Of a stretch of DNA of 64,000 nt, positions 32,658 through 41,860 are shown piece after piece. Within the stretch, counting starts at the first letter, position 1. Each line of letters begins with the position of its first letter. The stretch is from NCBI GenBank assembly GCA_016192705.1, contig JACPTQ010000066.1:1-64000 (forward strand). Direction: 5' to 3'. The position numbers and the translations under genes are program-made. This DNA comes from Deltaproteobacteria bacterium. Lineage in GTDB: Bacteria; Myxococcota; JACPTQ01. Under the pieces are notes generated by a model, which saw only the letters and a list, made by a program, of their open reading frames with translations, did not search any database and had not been told where the DNA came from.

Positions 32658-34566
32658 AGAAAATGCTGTTCGGCGACGCGTTGCCGTGCCACGCGATCCC
32701 CCACTCGCGACGCAGCGAACTCCAGTCGATGCTCGGCTTCGCCCGTACGGTGGAGCCGGTTGGTCCCGAAACGCGCGTCCTCGTCGCGGCACAGGTGGTC
32801 GCATCGGAATCGCCTCGATGAACCAGGCAGAACCGGATTTCTGAGTCGGCCGCCATACCTGGGTTGAAGCCCCACGCGACCCCGTAATCGCCGTTCGTCG
32901 CAACGGCGATCGTTGGGTCGATGATCAATGCGGCTGTCACAGTTGAGTCGAGGATGATCGGACCCGCGACCGTGGTGCCCGACGTGTTGACACGAGCGAA
33001 GCGCACAAATTCCGAGCCGCTCGTTCCCTGAATATAAACAAGGCCGAACTCATTCGCGACCGGATTCCATGCGATGGTCGCCGACCCCGGCGGTGGCGGT
33101 CCGGACGCGCCAACTGAAGCTGACGCAAACCCTGAGCCGCCATCGCTGATACGTCCGACTTTCGTGATGGGCGGTGAATCTTGCTCGTAGGCGATGCCGT
33201 ACTCGGAGACGAAGGACGCCCATGCAAGAAAGCGGCTCCCACCGAAGCTGTTCACGCCGCCGTCGACCGGCTTCGTCTCGGAGTTCGGCACTAGGCCAAG
33301 TGTCACGTCTTGCTGAAGTCGCGCAAAATAGAAGAAGGCGTTGGAAAGGTAAGCCACTCCGTAGTCGCTTCCGTTCCAATCAACAGCAGCGCCGTGAAAC
33401 GAATCTGCTCCCCCACAGGCGCCCTGCTGGCAACTCACCTGGCGCGTCGAATTCGGAACGATGCTGAAACCGCCCGTAAAAGCCCTCATAAACACGGGTC
33501 CGATTAAATTCCCATGGTTTGTTCCACCAATGAGGAGGAGCAGGTACCGCGAGTTTGAGTTGTCCCAAAAGAGCTCGGGACTTGTCGGATAGTAGCCGGC
33601 GTCAGAAACGGCGAGCTCCGTGACGAGGGTGGCCCCTTCGATGAGGCCTGCGTCGCTGATGCCAACAAACTCAAGGCCGAGGATCTTCGAATCCGTCGCG
33701 GGCGACGTGACGTCGGCTTGATAGGCGACGGCCCACTTCCCCGATGCCGAAGCCCAACGGAGTGATGGCGCCTGGCAGCCAGATCCTTGCGAGCACCCAG
33801 CGTCGGTGAGAAGCCAGTCGTTCGCGGACGCTCGGAGAGCGATGCCCGTGCACGCCGGCCCCGCGTCAACCCCGGCGTCCGCGCCTGCATCTGGACCTGC
33901 ATCCGCGCCCGTACCGGCGTCCGCTCCCGCATCCGCGCCCGTTCCAGCGTCTTCTCCCGCATCGGCGCCCGCGTCAGCGCCGGCATCCGTTCCTGTCCCC
34001 GCATCCTCAATGAAGGGGCCCGCGTCGACTCCCGCGTCCGGGTTGTAGCAAAGGTCCGGCCGAAGGCACGTCAACACGATTTCAACGCTTCGTTGTGCCG
34101 GCCCAAATTGGATGCCAGCGTCGCTCGTGTCCCGGTCCTGAGAACCCTCCGCGACGGTCGTATAACGGCCCGCGACAAGGCGCCCAACCACCCGAAAACT
34201 CTCCGTAATCGTACCGGTGACCCAAACGCCCCAGCGCGGCTGGGCACCAAACGGATTCGACAAAACGCGAAGCCGCCATTCGAGTTTTGGGTCGGCGTCG
34301 AACTGCGCGATATCCTGCTCCGCGTCGAACCCCTCCTCGGTCTTCCCCCGAAGTGGCCCGCCCGACACCGAAAACAATCCGCCATCGGCCGTGCTCAATT
34401 CGTCGACAATGACGTCGACCTTGAGATCCGTCTGCGCCGAGAAATCGGGAGGCAACACGAGTCGCACATAAACCGATTGATTCGTGAGGCCCACCCGCTC
34501 GGTGCACGAGACGAACATCATCGTCGCGACGGCCGCGGCCACAATTCGGAAACGCCGCGACATCAT
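32635..34566 (-). CDS. Lipoprotein: unnamed N-terminal domain, DAG-repeat linker, beta-propeller-like C-terminus
   Basis: The 643-residue product has a signal ending MMFVSC. Residues 25-180 form a domain also found twice in the 779-aa protein at 59227-61566 (VDVIVDEL, LEWRLRVLSNPFG, IQFGPAQRSVEIVLTC). A linker of Asp-Ala-Gly repeats (about 185-240) follows. The rest contains repeated motifs (EYGIAYE, EFGLVYIQ, DYGVAWGF, EWGIAWHG) spaced about 50-80 residues, consistent with propeller blades. It overlaps the upstream gene by four bases. Confidence 0.8.
   Translation of the reverse strand: MMSRRFRIVAAAVATMMFVSCTERVGLTNQSVYVRLVLPPDFSAQTDLKVDVIVDELSTADGGLFSVSGGPLRGKTEEGFDAEQDIAQFDADPKLEWRLRVLSNPFGAQPRWGVWVTGTITESFRVVGRLVAGRYTTVAEGSQDRDTSDAGIQFGPAQRSVEIVLTCLRPDLCYNPDAGVDAGPFIEDAGTGTDAGADAGADAGEDAGTGADAGADAGTGADAGPDAGADAGVDAGPACTGIALRASANDWLLTDAGCSQGSGCQAPSLRWASASGKWAVAYQADVTSPATDSKILGLEFVGISDAGLIEGATLVTELAVSDAGYYPTSPELFWDNSNSRYLLLLIGGTNHGNLIGPVFMRAFTGGFSIVPNSTRQVSCQQGACGGADSFHGAAVDWNGSDYGVAYLSNAFFYFARLQQDVTLGLVPNSETKPVDGGVNSFGGSRFLAWASFVSEYGIAYEQDSPPITKVGRISDGGSGFASASVGASGPPPPGSATIAWNPVANEFGLVYIQGTSGSEFVRFARVNTSGTTVAGPIILDSTVTAALIIDPTIAVATNGDYGVAWGFNPGMAADSEIRFCLVHRGDSDATTCAATRTRVSGPTGSTVRAKPSIDWSSLRREWGIAWHGNASPNSIFFNAVVCQ
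33862..34010. repeat. Tandem DAG-coding repeat
   Basis: Imperfect 12-base units around GCATCCGCGCCC encode Asp-Ala-Gly-Ala/Thr/Pro linkers on the minus strand. Units differ at third codon positions, so this is an old, selected protein linker rather than a fresh expansion. Confidence 0.7.
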
Positions 34567-36035
34567 GGGCCGACCACGAATCCGCGGTTAAACGTCTCTG
34601 TCTTCTTGAGCATGATCGGCAGCGCGACGCCGGCGGCGGCGACCGTCCCGACGGCTGTCCAAAACCACCACTTCTTCAAGACCGACACCTCGGGCGGCAA
34701 ATTCGGGAGCATCAACGGCAAAACGATCGGTGGTCCCGCTTGCGTCGGGGGCGGCGGCGGCGCTTTCGCGACCTTCTGGACCTTTGCGTAGCGGTTTTTG
34801 AACGGCGCCAAGATCGCCGGGTCTTCCTTCGCCTCTTTCATGAGGTGTTCCGCACGCAAAAGCCGCTCGTTGATCTGATAAAGGTAGTTGTCGATTTCAA
34901 ACGGCTCAAGGACCAGGCGAAATTCGTTAAGCGAAAAAAGGAGGAGATCCAGCTCCTTACGGATGTGAAGCGCCTCCTCGTCCTTCGCGTCGTTCTTTTT
35001 CGCGAGCATCGTTTTAATCCGTTCCTCGCGCCAATTCATGAGGCTCCGCTCGAGGTTTTTCTCGGTCGCCGTGATGTACGGGTCTTCGTTAATGAGCGCG
35101 CCGAGCCCCTTAAGCGTCGCAAGCGCAAGCTCGGGGCTGCCTTGCTCAATATGTTTGTCGATGTTCGCGACGGCACTCCGAAGTGGCGTGTCGGTCTTGG
35201 GGTATCGTTTGTACCGCGTGATGTTAATGACGACGTACGGTAAACCCGTGAACTCCTCCTCGTTCGCAATCGAAACGAGCCGGTTTCCGCGCAGCTTCAG
35301 CGTTTTGAAAAGGACGTGCGGTTTCAGATGTCGATATTTTGGCGGCGCGTTCGCGGGGGGCACCGCAATGAGGACGTGGCGTCCGGCGGCAAAAAGGAGA
35401 TCCGGCTTGTCGCGGTAAATCCGGTCAGCCGGAAACATGGTCGTGCCGTACGTCCACGATTTCGCCCGAAACCCAAAGATCGACGAAAACATGTTCATCC
35501 CCTGCTCGACGCCGACGTACTTCATCGGGTTGATCCGCTTGAGCGCGTCGCCCGCTGGCCCCTGAAGTTGCGCCTTCAAAAACGTGCTTTCTGCGGCCGG
35601 CACAGCCGTGAAGTGAAAATTGAGCGTCACGTTTTCACCGCGGTACAAAAACGGCTCGAGCGCGACGAGATTGTCGAAGTTCAAAAACGCGTACTCGCCA
35701 ACGCTCTTCCGCGTATCGAGAACCGTTTTGATCGTGCGCCCTTCCCCGAGAACACCGGTGATTTCGAAGCCGAGTGCGACGTCGGCGCCGAGCATCCCCG
35801 GCAAGTCGCGAAAGAATACGCTGTCGATCGAAATCGCAACGTAGTTCAAGTTCGTGTTGATCGCCGTCGTCGCGAGCTCGTTCGCTTCCCACGTCGACAG
35901 CTCGAGCTTCGCGCCCGTCGAACGAAACGCGATGTGGTTTTTCCAGTCGACCGTCGAGCGGCACGCACCCGTTCCCGCAACAAACGTGAGCGCCAGCGCG
36001 GAACCGGCGAGCCGTCGTCCGTAAATCGTCGCCAT
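34563..36035 (-). CDS. Lipoprotein with C-terminal membrane helix, unknown function
   Basis: The 490-residue product has a lipoprotein signal (ALALTFVAGTGAC), a beta-rich N-terminal half (VAISIDSVFFRDLPG), and a helical, charged region (DEEALHIRKELDLLLFSLNEF). A proline stretch (APPPPPTQAG) and one hydrophobic helix near the end (WFWTAVGTVAAAGVALPI) follow. Lipid anchor and C-terminal helix together could bridge outer and inner membranes across the periplasm; that is inference. No family recognised. Coupled to the next gene by a four-base overlap. Confidence 0.75.
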   Translation of the reverse strand: MATIYGRRLAGSALALTFVAGTGACRSTVDWKNHIAFRSTGAKLELSTWEANELATTAINTNLNYVAISIDSVFFRDLPGMLGADVALGFEITGVLGEGRTIKTVLDTRKSVGEYAFLNFDNLVALEPFLYRGENVTLNFHFTAVPAAESTFLKAQLQGPAGDALKRINPMKYVGVEQGMNMFSSIFGFRAKSWTYGTTMFPADRIYRDKPDLLFAAGRHVLIAVPPANAPPKYRHLKPHVLFKTLKLRGNRLVSIANEEEFTGLPYVVINITRYKRYPKTDTPLRSAVANIDKHIEQGSPELALATLKGLGALINEDPYITATEKNLERSLMNWREERIKTMLAKKNDAKDEEALHIRKELDLLLFSLNEFRLVLEPFEIDNYLYQINERLLRAEHLMKEAKEDPAILAPFKNRYAKVQKVAKAPPPPPTQAGPPIVLPLMLPNLPPEVSVLKKWWFWTAVGTVAAAGVALPIMLKKTETFNRGFVVGP

Positions 36036-36086
36036 GCAAAAGAGTACCGTGCCGACCAGCGCTTGTCGAACTTTGCGCGAGCCGAC

Positions 36087-36668
36087 TTAGTTGCGGTACG
36101 CCTTCTGCTCTTCCATCTTCAGAATCTCGACGGGGTTCAGCCACTTGAAGGCTTCCATGAACGCCTGTTGCCCACGCCAAATCGCGCTGAACGCGGCCGC
36201 GATGCGCCGTCGCACTTCGGCCGTGAACGCGACTTTCTGGTCCTTGAGCATCTTGATCACCCGCGTCAGGTACTCGAATAACCCGCGCCCATTCGCTGGA
36301 ACCGAACGTTGCTGCGACTGGATTCGCGTCGCCTCACGCTGTGCGGCCGTCTGCACGCATCGCTCGCGCGCGCCTCGCACGCTGCTCGTACACCGCGTAA
36401 TGCTCTGCGTGCAATTCGCTTTCCCTCGACACCCATACACCGCCTTCTTTTGGTCGGCGCAATTCCACGCGGAGCCGTCGGGGCACAAACACTCCGGGTC
36501 TTTCGGGCAGATGCGGCAAATGCACTGGCGCCGTGCATCGCGACACTTCGCAAAGTCTCTCAGAAACGTCGACTGGCACGCCTCATCCGCGCGCGCCTCC
36601 GTTGAGGCACCCATCGCGAACACCACCGCGATCGCCCCCAAAGTCGCAATTGTTCCCAATCGCTTCAT
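36087..36668 (-). CDS. Small secreted Cys-rich protein
   Basis: The 193-residue product has a cleavable signal (TLGAIAVVFAMGASTEARA) and a Cys-rich first half (CRDARRQCICRICPKDPECLCP, then CADQKKAVYGCRGKANC) with about 14 cysteines, suggesting disulfides or metal binding. The C-terminal half is an amphipathic helix bundle (EYLTRVIKMLKDQKVAF). ATG 36668 follows AGGAAG and gives the only sensible signal peptide. No family recognised. It sits between two other exported-protein genes. Confidence 0.75.
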   Translation of the reverse strand: MKRLGTIATLGAIAVVFAMGASTEARADEACQSTFLRDFAKCRDARRQCICRICPKDPECLCPDGSAWNCADQKKAVYGCRGKANCTQSITRCTSSVRGARERCVQTAAQREATRIQSQQRSVPANGRGLFEYLTRVIKMLKDQKVAFTAEVRRRIAAAFSAIWRGQQAFMEAFKWLNPVEILKMEEQKAYRN

Positions 36669-36706
36669 GTTGCTTCCTCCCATTCCTCCAAAAAACCGTC
36701 TCGCGC

Positions 36707-37810
36707 TCATTTACACTCCTGCGCCGCCGTGCCCGAGCGCATGGACTCTTGAACGTACTGAGCCGTCACATCCGTAATATGCACCTTGCCCTTCGAGAGA
36801 TCTATGGTGCGCTTCCCAATCTTCACCGCATTCCGCCCGACCTTCGTTCCGATTCTGAACCACGTCGACGGATTGATCACGCCCGCGACCTTGGAGGCCC
36901 ACCGCGCAATCGACGCCGGAATCGACGCGCCGCCCGACACGAAGCCCATCAGCACATCGAAGAGTATGCCGCCCATATAATTGCAGCCTTGCTTCCACCC
37001 TTCCGAGATGAGGATGTCCATCAGTACCTTGTCGCGGATGAGCGCCCTGACGCATCGCGTTAGCTTTTGAACGCCCTTTCCAACGTATGTGAAAACCGAG
37101 CACGCCAGCGCCGCACCCGGATTACGGCGAATGAGGCCATTACACGGGGCTCTCGTCCCCTCGCCGATGATTCCGACCAACATCGCACCAATGTCGCGGA
37201 AGAAATCTGGGATCGCACAGGCGAACCCGCTCACGAGCTGCGTGACACACGTCCCCGCTGGATTCCATGCGATCTTCGCTGCCTCGTGTACCGGAAGCGC
37301 GTTCCCGAGCACGCGTCCCGCGACATCGATAAGGTCGCCACACTTGAGTTGCCGAAGAGCGTCAAGCGCCTCGCGCCCAAAGTTCTGCTTCTCTTTTGCG
37401 CCCTGCGCCTTTGCGCCGATGATCGAGACGTTGGCGCCTTCCCAATCGTCGAGCGCCACTTGCCAACCCATGATGAGGCGGTTCCCTTGGCGCAAGGGTC
37501 GGCGATTCACCGCGCTTAAGCAGCGGTCAACGAACCGCTTCGACATGTCAAGGCTTTGGCGAGACAGCGCGTTGGGCGCGTCGAGCATGCCCAGCTCATC
37601 GCGAATCTTCATGCACGCGAGTCGTACCGCTGAACCACCGCACTGTATGATCTGCGCGTCGGTGCGCGCATTTGGGCAGAGTGTTCGCATCCGTTGCTTC
37701 TCTTTCGGCTGGAGCGTTACCCGCTGAGCGTGCGCTTTTTCGGCAAAGAGCGGCACGGCCAGCACGCCCAACGAAACCAACATTGAGAACAACGTGCGAC
37801 TTCGCGCCAT
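36707..37810 (-). CDS. Secreted protein of unknown function with conserved cysteines
   Basis: The 367-residue product starts at ATG 37810 (ribosome site GGAGG) with signal MARSRTLFSMLVSLGVLAVPLFAEKAHA. Ten or more cysteines are scattered through the mature part, with hydrophobic helices around 200-300 (PDFFRDIGAMLVGIIGEG, LFDVLMGFVSGGASI). This helical Cys profile plus the adjoining Cys-rich gene suggest a disulfide-stabilised periplasmic pair. No family recognised. Confidence 0.72.
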   Translation of the reverse strand: MARSRTLFSMLVSLGVLAVPLFAEKAHAQRVTLQPKEKQRMRTLCPNARTDAQIIQCGGSAVRLACMKIRDELGMLDAPNALSRQSLDMSKRFVDRCLSAVNRRPLRQGNRLIMGWQVALDDWEGANVSIIGAKAQGAKEKQNFGREALDALRQLKCGDLIDVAGRVLGNALPVHEAAKIAWNPAGTCVTQLVSGFACAIPDFFRDIGAMLVGIIGEGTRAPCNGLIRRNPGAALACSVFTYVGKGVQKLTRCVRALIRDKVLMDILISEGWKQGCNYMGGILFDVLMGFVSGGASIPASIARWASKVAGVINPSTWFRIGTKVGRNAVKIGKRTIDLSKGKVHITDVTAQYVQESMRSGTAAQECK

Positions 37811-37942
37811 GGAGCCTCCAGTTTTTCTTTTCAACCAATTAGACGATGCCATGCGGGACTTATTCAATCAATTTTGTCGGGTGTGTAGGCGTTTGTGGGA
37901 TGGCGTGACGGCCGCACGCGCGTTCTGGTATATCGGCGTGCC

Positions 37943-39079
37943 ATGACGATCGACGTAACCCAAGTTGAAACCGCGCGCGACCGCGCCGATTTTTTGCGAC
38001 TGCCGCACATCCTCTATAGAAGCGACCCGCACTGGATCGCCCCGCTCACGATGGAGCGACGCGATTTTATCAACCCGCGCAAGAATCCTTTTTTTACGTA
38101 CGGCGAGGCGGCGCTTTTCGTCGCGCGACGCGGGCGCGAAGTCGTGGGGCGCGTGAGCGCGCACGTGAACAGCGAGCACGATAAACTCTACAAAGACGAC
38201 ATGGGTTTTTTTGGGTTCTTTGAGGCCGCGGACGATCCAGATGTCGCGAGGGCGCTCATCGCGCGGGCCGAGGCGTGGCTCTCTGCGAAGGGGCGAAAGG
38301 CAATGCGCGGGCCGATCTCGTTTACGATGAACGACGAAGTCGGTGTCCTCATCGACGGATTCGACACGCCCCCGTTCGTGCTCATGGCGCATTCGCTGCC
38401 GTACTACCCGAAACTTCTCGAGGCGTGCGGGCTCGCCAAAGCCAAAGACCTTTACGCGTGGCGATACATTTCGGCCGAAAAGCCGGCCGAAAAGGCCGTC
38501 GCAATCGCCGAGCTCGCACGCAAGACCGAGGGCCTTGTGCTTCGCGATGTCGACATGAAAAACTTCTTGCGAGACCTTCGGATTATTCTCGACATCTTCA
38601 ACGATGTGTGGCGACTCAACTGGGGTTTCGTGCCACTCACCGAAGCCGAAATTCAGAAGACGGCGAAAGACTTGAAAATGATCCTCGAGCCGCGCCTCGC
38701 GATCATCGCCGAGTGGAAAGGTGAGCCGATCGCGATTTCAATTGCGATTCCCAACATCAACGAAGCGCTCGCTGGGCTCGATGGGAAGCTTTTTCCGTTT
38801 GGCCTTTTGCGCCTGCTCTGGCGCATCAAAGTGCGCGGGTTAAAATCGTCGCGGCTTGCGCTCCTCGGCATTAAGCGCAGCTACCGTGGGCAAGGGTTTG
38901 GCGGACGCGGGCTTGCTCCTCTCCTTTATACCGAGATGCATTTGCGGTCACAAAAGCTCGGGCACTGGGGCGGCGAGCTCGGGTGGACGCTCGAAGACAA
39001 CGACCGGATCAACGTTGGCATCGAGTTCATGGGCGGCAAAGTTTACAAAAAGTATCGCGTGTTTCAAAAGGCGATTTGA
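37943..39079 (+). CDS. GNAT-fold acetyltransferase-like protein (YghO-like)
   Basis: The 378-residue product resembles YghO-type proteins with a GNAT fold. It has FLRLPHILYRSDPHWIAPL near the N-terminus, MRGPISFTMNDEVGVLIDGF in the middle, and a C-terminal acetyl-CoA-site-like loop (KRSYRGQGFGGRGLAPLL) before GWTLEDNDRINVGIEFMGGK. The substrate is unknown. ATG 37943 avoids overlap with the divergent secreted-protein gene. Its TGA overlaps the next ATG (TGATG), coupling it to the sugar epimerase. Confidence 0.85.
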   Translation: MTIDVTQVETARDRADFLRLPHILYRSDPHWIAPLTMERRDFINPRKNPFFTYGEAALFVARRGREVVGRVSAHVNSEHDKLYKDDMGFFGFFEAADDPDVARALIARAEAWLSAKGRKAMRGPISFTMNDEVGVLIDGFDTPPFVLMAHSLPYYPKLLEACGLAKAKDLYAWRYISAEKPAEKAVAIAELARKTEGLVLRDVDMKNFLRDLRIILDIFNDVWRLNWGFVPLTEAEIQKTAKDLKMILEPRLAIIAEWKGEPIAISIAIPNINEALAGLDGKLFPFGLLRLLWRIKVRGLKSSRLALLGIKRSYRGQGFGGRGLAPLLYTEMHLRSQKLGHWGGELGWTLEDNDRINVGIEFMGGKVYKKYRVFQKAI

Positions 39080-40062
39080 TGAAAGTTTTGTTAACAGGGG
39101 GAAGCGGATTTTTGGGGTCGCACATCGCTGAAGAGCTTGTTGCGGCCGGGCACACGATTCGCGCGCTCGCGCGGAAGACGAGTCGCGTCGATGATTTGAA
39201 GCGGCTCGGCGCCGAAATCGCGCTGGGTGACGCGGGTGATGTTGAATCGCTTAAGGCGGCCGTACGTGGCGTTGACGCGGTCGTCCACAACGCGGGGCTC
39301 ACGAAGGCGCGATCGCTCGACGAGTTTGAGGCGGTAAACGGGCAAGGAACGCGAAACGTTGTCGAAGCGGTGCGCGCGGAGAACCCCGGCGTCTCGCGCG
39401 TCTTGTACGTGTCGAGCATCGCGGCGCACGGACCATCGCCCGACGGTCACCTCCGCGACGAAGACGAACCCGCAACGCCCGTATCTTATTATGGGCGCTC
39501 AAAACTATCGGGGGAGGAGGCGATTCGCGCGCTCGCGGGCGTCGTCCCGTTTTCGATTGTGCGGCCGCCCATCATTTACGGTCCACGCGACAAAGACGTC
39601 TTAACGATGTTCAAAGCCGTCAAGCGCGGGATCATCCTCGATGTCGGGCCGAAAGGTGGAAAGGTGTCGGCGGTTTATGCGCCCGATGCCGCGCGCGCGA
39701 TTGGCCGCGTGCTCGTCACGCCGGCCGCAGCGAACAAAACCTACTTCATCGGGGACGGCAACACCTACGGCATCGTCGAGATGGGGCGCGCGATGGCGGC
39801 GGCGCTCGGGGGGTTAAAGCCGATGCGGCTCCCGATCCCTACGTGGTTCGTGGCTTTCGCGGCGCGCATGGCCGCTCTCTTTGGCGCGTTTTCGAAGGCT
39901 CCGAAGATTTTTACGCCGGACAAGGTCGCCGAGATGAAGCAACGGTTTTGGGTTTTCTCGGCGGACCGCCTCGCGCGCGACGTTGGTTACCGCGCGGAGC
40001 ACAACTTCACGCGCGGCGCCGAAAAGACCATCGCCTGGTACCGCGATAACAAGTGGCTATAG
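39079..40062 (+). CDS. NAD-dependent epimerase/dehydratase (extended SDR)
   Basis: The 327-residue product has an intact Rossmann motif MKVLLTGGSGFLGSHIAEEL, VDAVVHNAGLTKARS, the SSIAAHGPS catalytic Ser region, YYGRSKLSGEE (Tyr-x3-Lys), and IVRPPIIYGPRD. It belongs to the sugar epimerase/3-beta-HSD-like SDR group. Unlike the epimerase at 12404-13390, its nucleotide-binding N-terminus is complete, which makes it a useful internal comparison. It is translationally coupled to the GNAT gene and convergent with arsC. Confidence 0.92.
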   Translation: MKVLLTGGSGFLGSHIAEELVAAGHTIRALARKTSRVDDLKRLGAEIALGDAGDVESLKAAVRGVDAVVHNAGLTKARSLDEFEAVNGQGTRNVVEAVRAENPGVSRVLYVSSIAAHGPSPDGHLRDEDEPATPVSYYGRSKLSGEEAIRALAGVVPFSIVRPPIIYGPRDKDVLTMFKAVKRGIILDVGPKGGKVSAVYAPDAARAIGRVLVTPAAANKTYFIGDGNTYGIVEMGRAMAAALGGLKPMRLPIPTWFVAFAARMAALFGAFSKAPKIFTPDKVAEMKQRFWVFSADRLARDVGYRAEHNFTRGAEKTIAWYRDNKWL

Positions 40063-40098
40063 CTCAATAGATTTTATTCAATAGAAGACTCACCATGT

Positions 40099-40521
40099 CT
40101 ACCTTCTGCGCGCAAGGCCTTCGACGCGGCGGCGAATTTCATCACGTGTGGCGCGGAATGCGTTAAGACGCTCTTCGGCTGATCCCATGACGGCGCCTGG
40201 GTCCGGCAACGCCCACGACTCGCGCGCGATGGGCCGCGGAACCACTGGGCACTCCTCCTCGGCGCAAAGCGCGACGATCAGATCGATCTGTTCGAGCGGC
40301 ACGTCGGCGATGCTCTTTGACCAATGCCCCGCGATGTCGATCCCAACTTCGTTCATCACGGCGATCGCATCGCGGCTCACGCGCGCCGGTCGCGATCCCG
40401 CACTCCACACGGCCACCTCCGGCGGCAGCAGCTTTCGCCCCCACCCTTCGGCCATCTGACTTCGCGCGGCGTTCGCGACACAAACAAAAAGAACACCGCG
40501 CGCGCGTTTTTCAGAAGTCAT
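40099..40521 (-). CDS. Arsenate reductase-like low-molecular-weight phosphatase
   Basis: The 140-residue product has the P-loop VLFVCVANAARSQMAEGWG (C-x2-N-x2-R-S-Q), a ALCAEEECPVVP segment with two cysteines as in thioredoxin-coupled ArsC, and SWALPDPGAV with the catalytic Asp-Pro. It should reduce arsenate to arsenite or act as a related phosphatase. ATG 40521 lies inside the end of the FadL gene (11-base overlap), so it is translated after it. No arsB or arsR is seen nearby. Confidence 0.85.
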   Translation of the reverse strand: MTSEKRARGVLFVCVANAARSQMAEGWGRKLLPPEVAVWSAGSRPARVSRDAIAVMNEVGIDIAGHWSKSIADVPLEQIDLIVALCAEEECPVVPRPIARESWALPDPGAVMGSAEERLNAFRATRDEIRRRVEGLARRR

Positions 40522-41860
40522 GACGGAGCCCCGCGACAAAGTTAAAAATGAATCCAGAGGCGGAGTGATCGCCGACCGGGTCGTTCGGATCGGTTTTTGT
40601 CGCCGACCGGCGCGGCAACACGGTGAACTGAAACCCAAGGTCGATGGCCACCGGCCGCTTCGTCGCCTCAAACGGATCGGGGAACGTAAACCCGGCGCCG
40701 AACGAGACGACGTGCGCGTTGGCGTCGATGTAATTCGACTGCGGCGCCGTCTGACGCGGAATCATCGTCGCCCGATAAAAATACCCCGCGCGCAGTTGCA
40801 CAACGGAGCTGAGGTCGTACTCAACACCGACCCGCGGAACGAGAACGTTGTACGCACTGACGGGCGCGTCGGCCGTGGACAGGTTGAGCAAATCCTGCAG
40901 GCCGAATTTTGCGATGATATCGCCCGACAAGTTTACGCCGAACTTAATCGACGGGTCGGGCGCGTACTTCCAGAGCGCGAGTGTCAAGTCCGCCGAAAAC
41001 CGAAGCCGTCGCGAGGGGAGATCGTACGACGCACCGAAATTGATCTGATGGGGCGTGTAGTGAACGATGCCGCGCACGTCGAGGTCGATTGTTCCGATCC
41101 CTTCGAGCGTGAGGCTCACGGGCAGCCGAAAATCGAGCTCCAGCGCGGCTCTGTAACTGAGACCGAGCTTCAGTTTCCCCTTCGCTTGGTCGTCGAAGAC
41201 GACCGACGCAAGTCCCGCCGTAAGTGAGGTATTCGCCGCGATCTTAAGGTCGATGTCGTTTTGCGTGATAAGGCGATTCACAACGTCAACCGAAACGCGC
41301 GCGTTTCCCGGCGCTTCGGCGAGCGTGTGAAACCCGATGCCGAGCGAAATCTGGTCGACGATGCGGGCCGCGAGGCCAACGAGCACCTGAATCTTGTCGG
41401 GGTACGACGTGAAAAGATACCAATGCGGCGTTGTCGGCGTAATCGACTGAATGCGAATGATGCTCGACGTCGGCAAGTAAATCGCGATGCCGAGCGCAAA
41501 TCGATAGTCGATTTTGTAGCCGAGCGGAAACATGAAGCCGAGCGACAGTCCACCGTAGCTCGGCGCTTGCGCGTTCGCGACGGTGCTGTCCTCTTTGAAG
41601 CGATCAATCGAAAGCGACGGCTTGGTAAAGTGGTAGCTGAGTCCCGCGCGCACACGCTTCGCATACGGCAAAAGCGCGGGGTTGTAATAGGTCGCCGTGT
41701 AGTCGTCGGCCGCGGCGGTCATTGCGTTCCCGAGTGCGGTGCCACGCGCCTCGAACCCATAGAGGTCAAAGACGGCGGCGCGCGACGCGGCTGGAACGCT
41801 AAGGCCCGCAAACAAGAATGAGGCGACCGCCAATCGCCGCGTGGGCGTCACGTCGCGCAA
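40511..41860 (-). CDS. OmpP1/FadL-family outer-membrane transporter
   Basis: The up to 449-residue product has a signal peptide (LAVASFLFAGLSVPAASRA) and the FadL hallmark near the N-terminus: FDLYGFEARGTALGNAMTAAADDYTATYYNPALLPY. Alternating beta strands follow and it ends with an aromatic (FVAGLRHDF), typical of outer-membrane barrels. Such porins carry hydrophobic compounds. The start codon is TTG 41860 or GTG 41854; no ATG fits. It overlaps the upstream lipoprotein stop by about 13 bases or fewer. Confidence 0.88.
   Translation of the reverse strand: MRDVTPTRRLAVASFLFAGLSVPAASRAAVFDLYGFEARGTALGNAMTAAADDYTATYYNPALLPYAKRVRAGLSYHFTKPSLSIDRFKEDSTVANAQAPSYGGLSLGFMFPLGYKIDYRFALGIAIYLPTSSIIRIQSITPTTPHWYLFTSYPDKIQVLVGLAARIVDQISLGIGFHTLAEAPGNARVSVDVVNRLITQNDIDLKIAANTSLTAGLASVVFDDQAKGKLKLGLSYRAALELDFRLPVSLTLEGIGTIDLDVRGIVHYTPHQINFGASYDLPSRRLRFSADLTLALWKYAPDPSIKFGVNLSGDIIAKFGLQDLLNLSTADAPVSAYNVLVPRVGVEYDLSSVVQLRAGYFYRATMIPRQTAPQSNYIDANAHVVSFGAGFTFPDPFEATKRPVAIDLGFQFTVLPRRSATKTDPNDPVGDHSASGFIFNFVAGLRHDF

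Noticed and set aside
33862-34010. CRISPR array from regular repeats
   Set aside because: Repeats are contiguous 12-base protein-linker units without unique spacers, and no cas gene is present.
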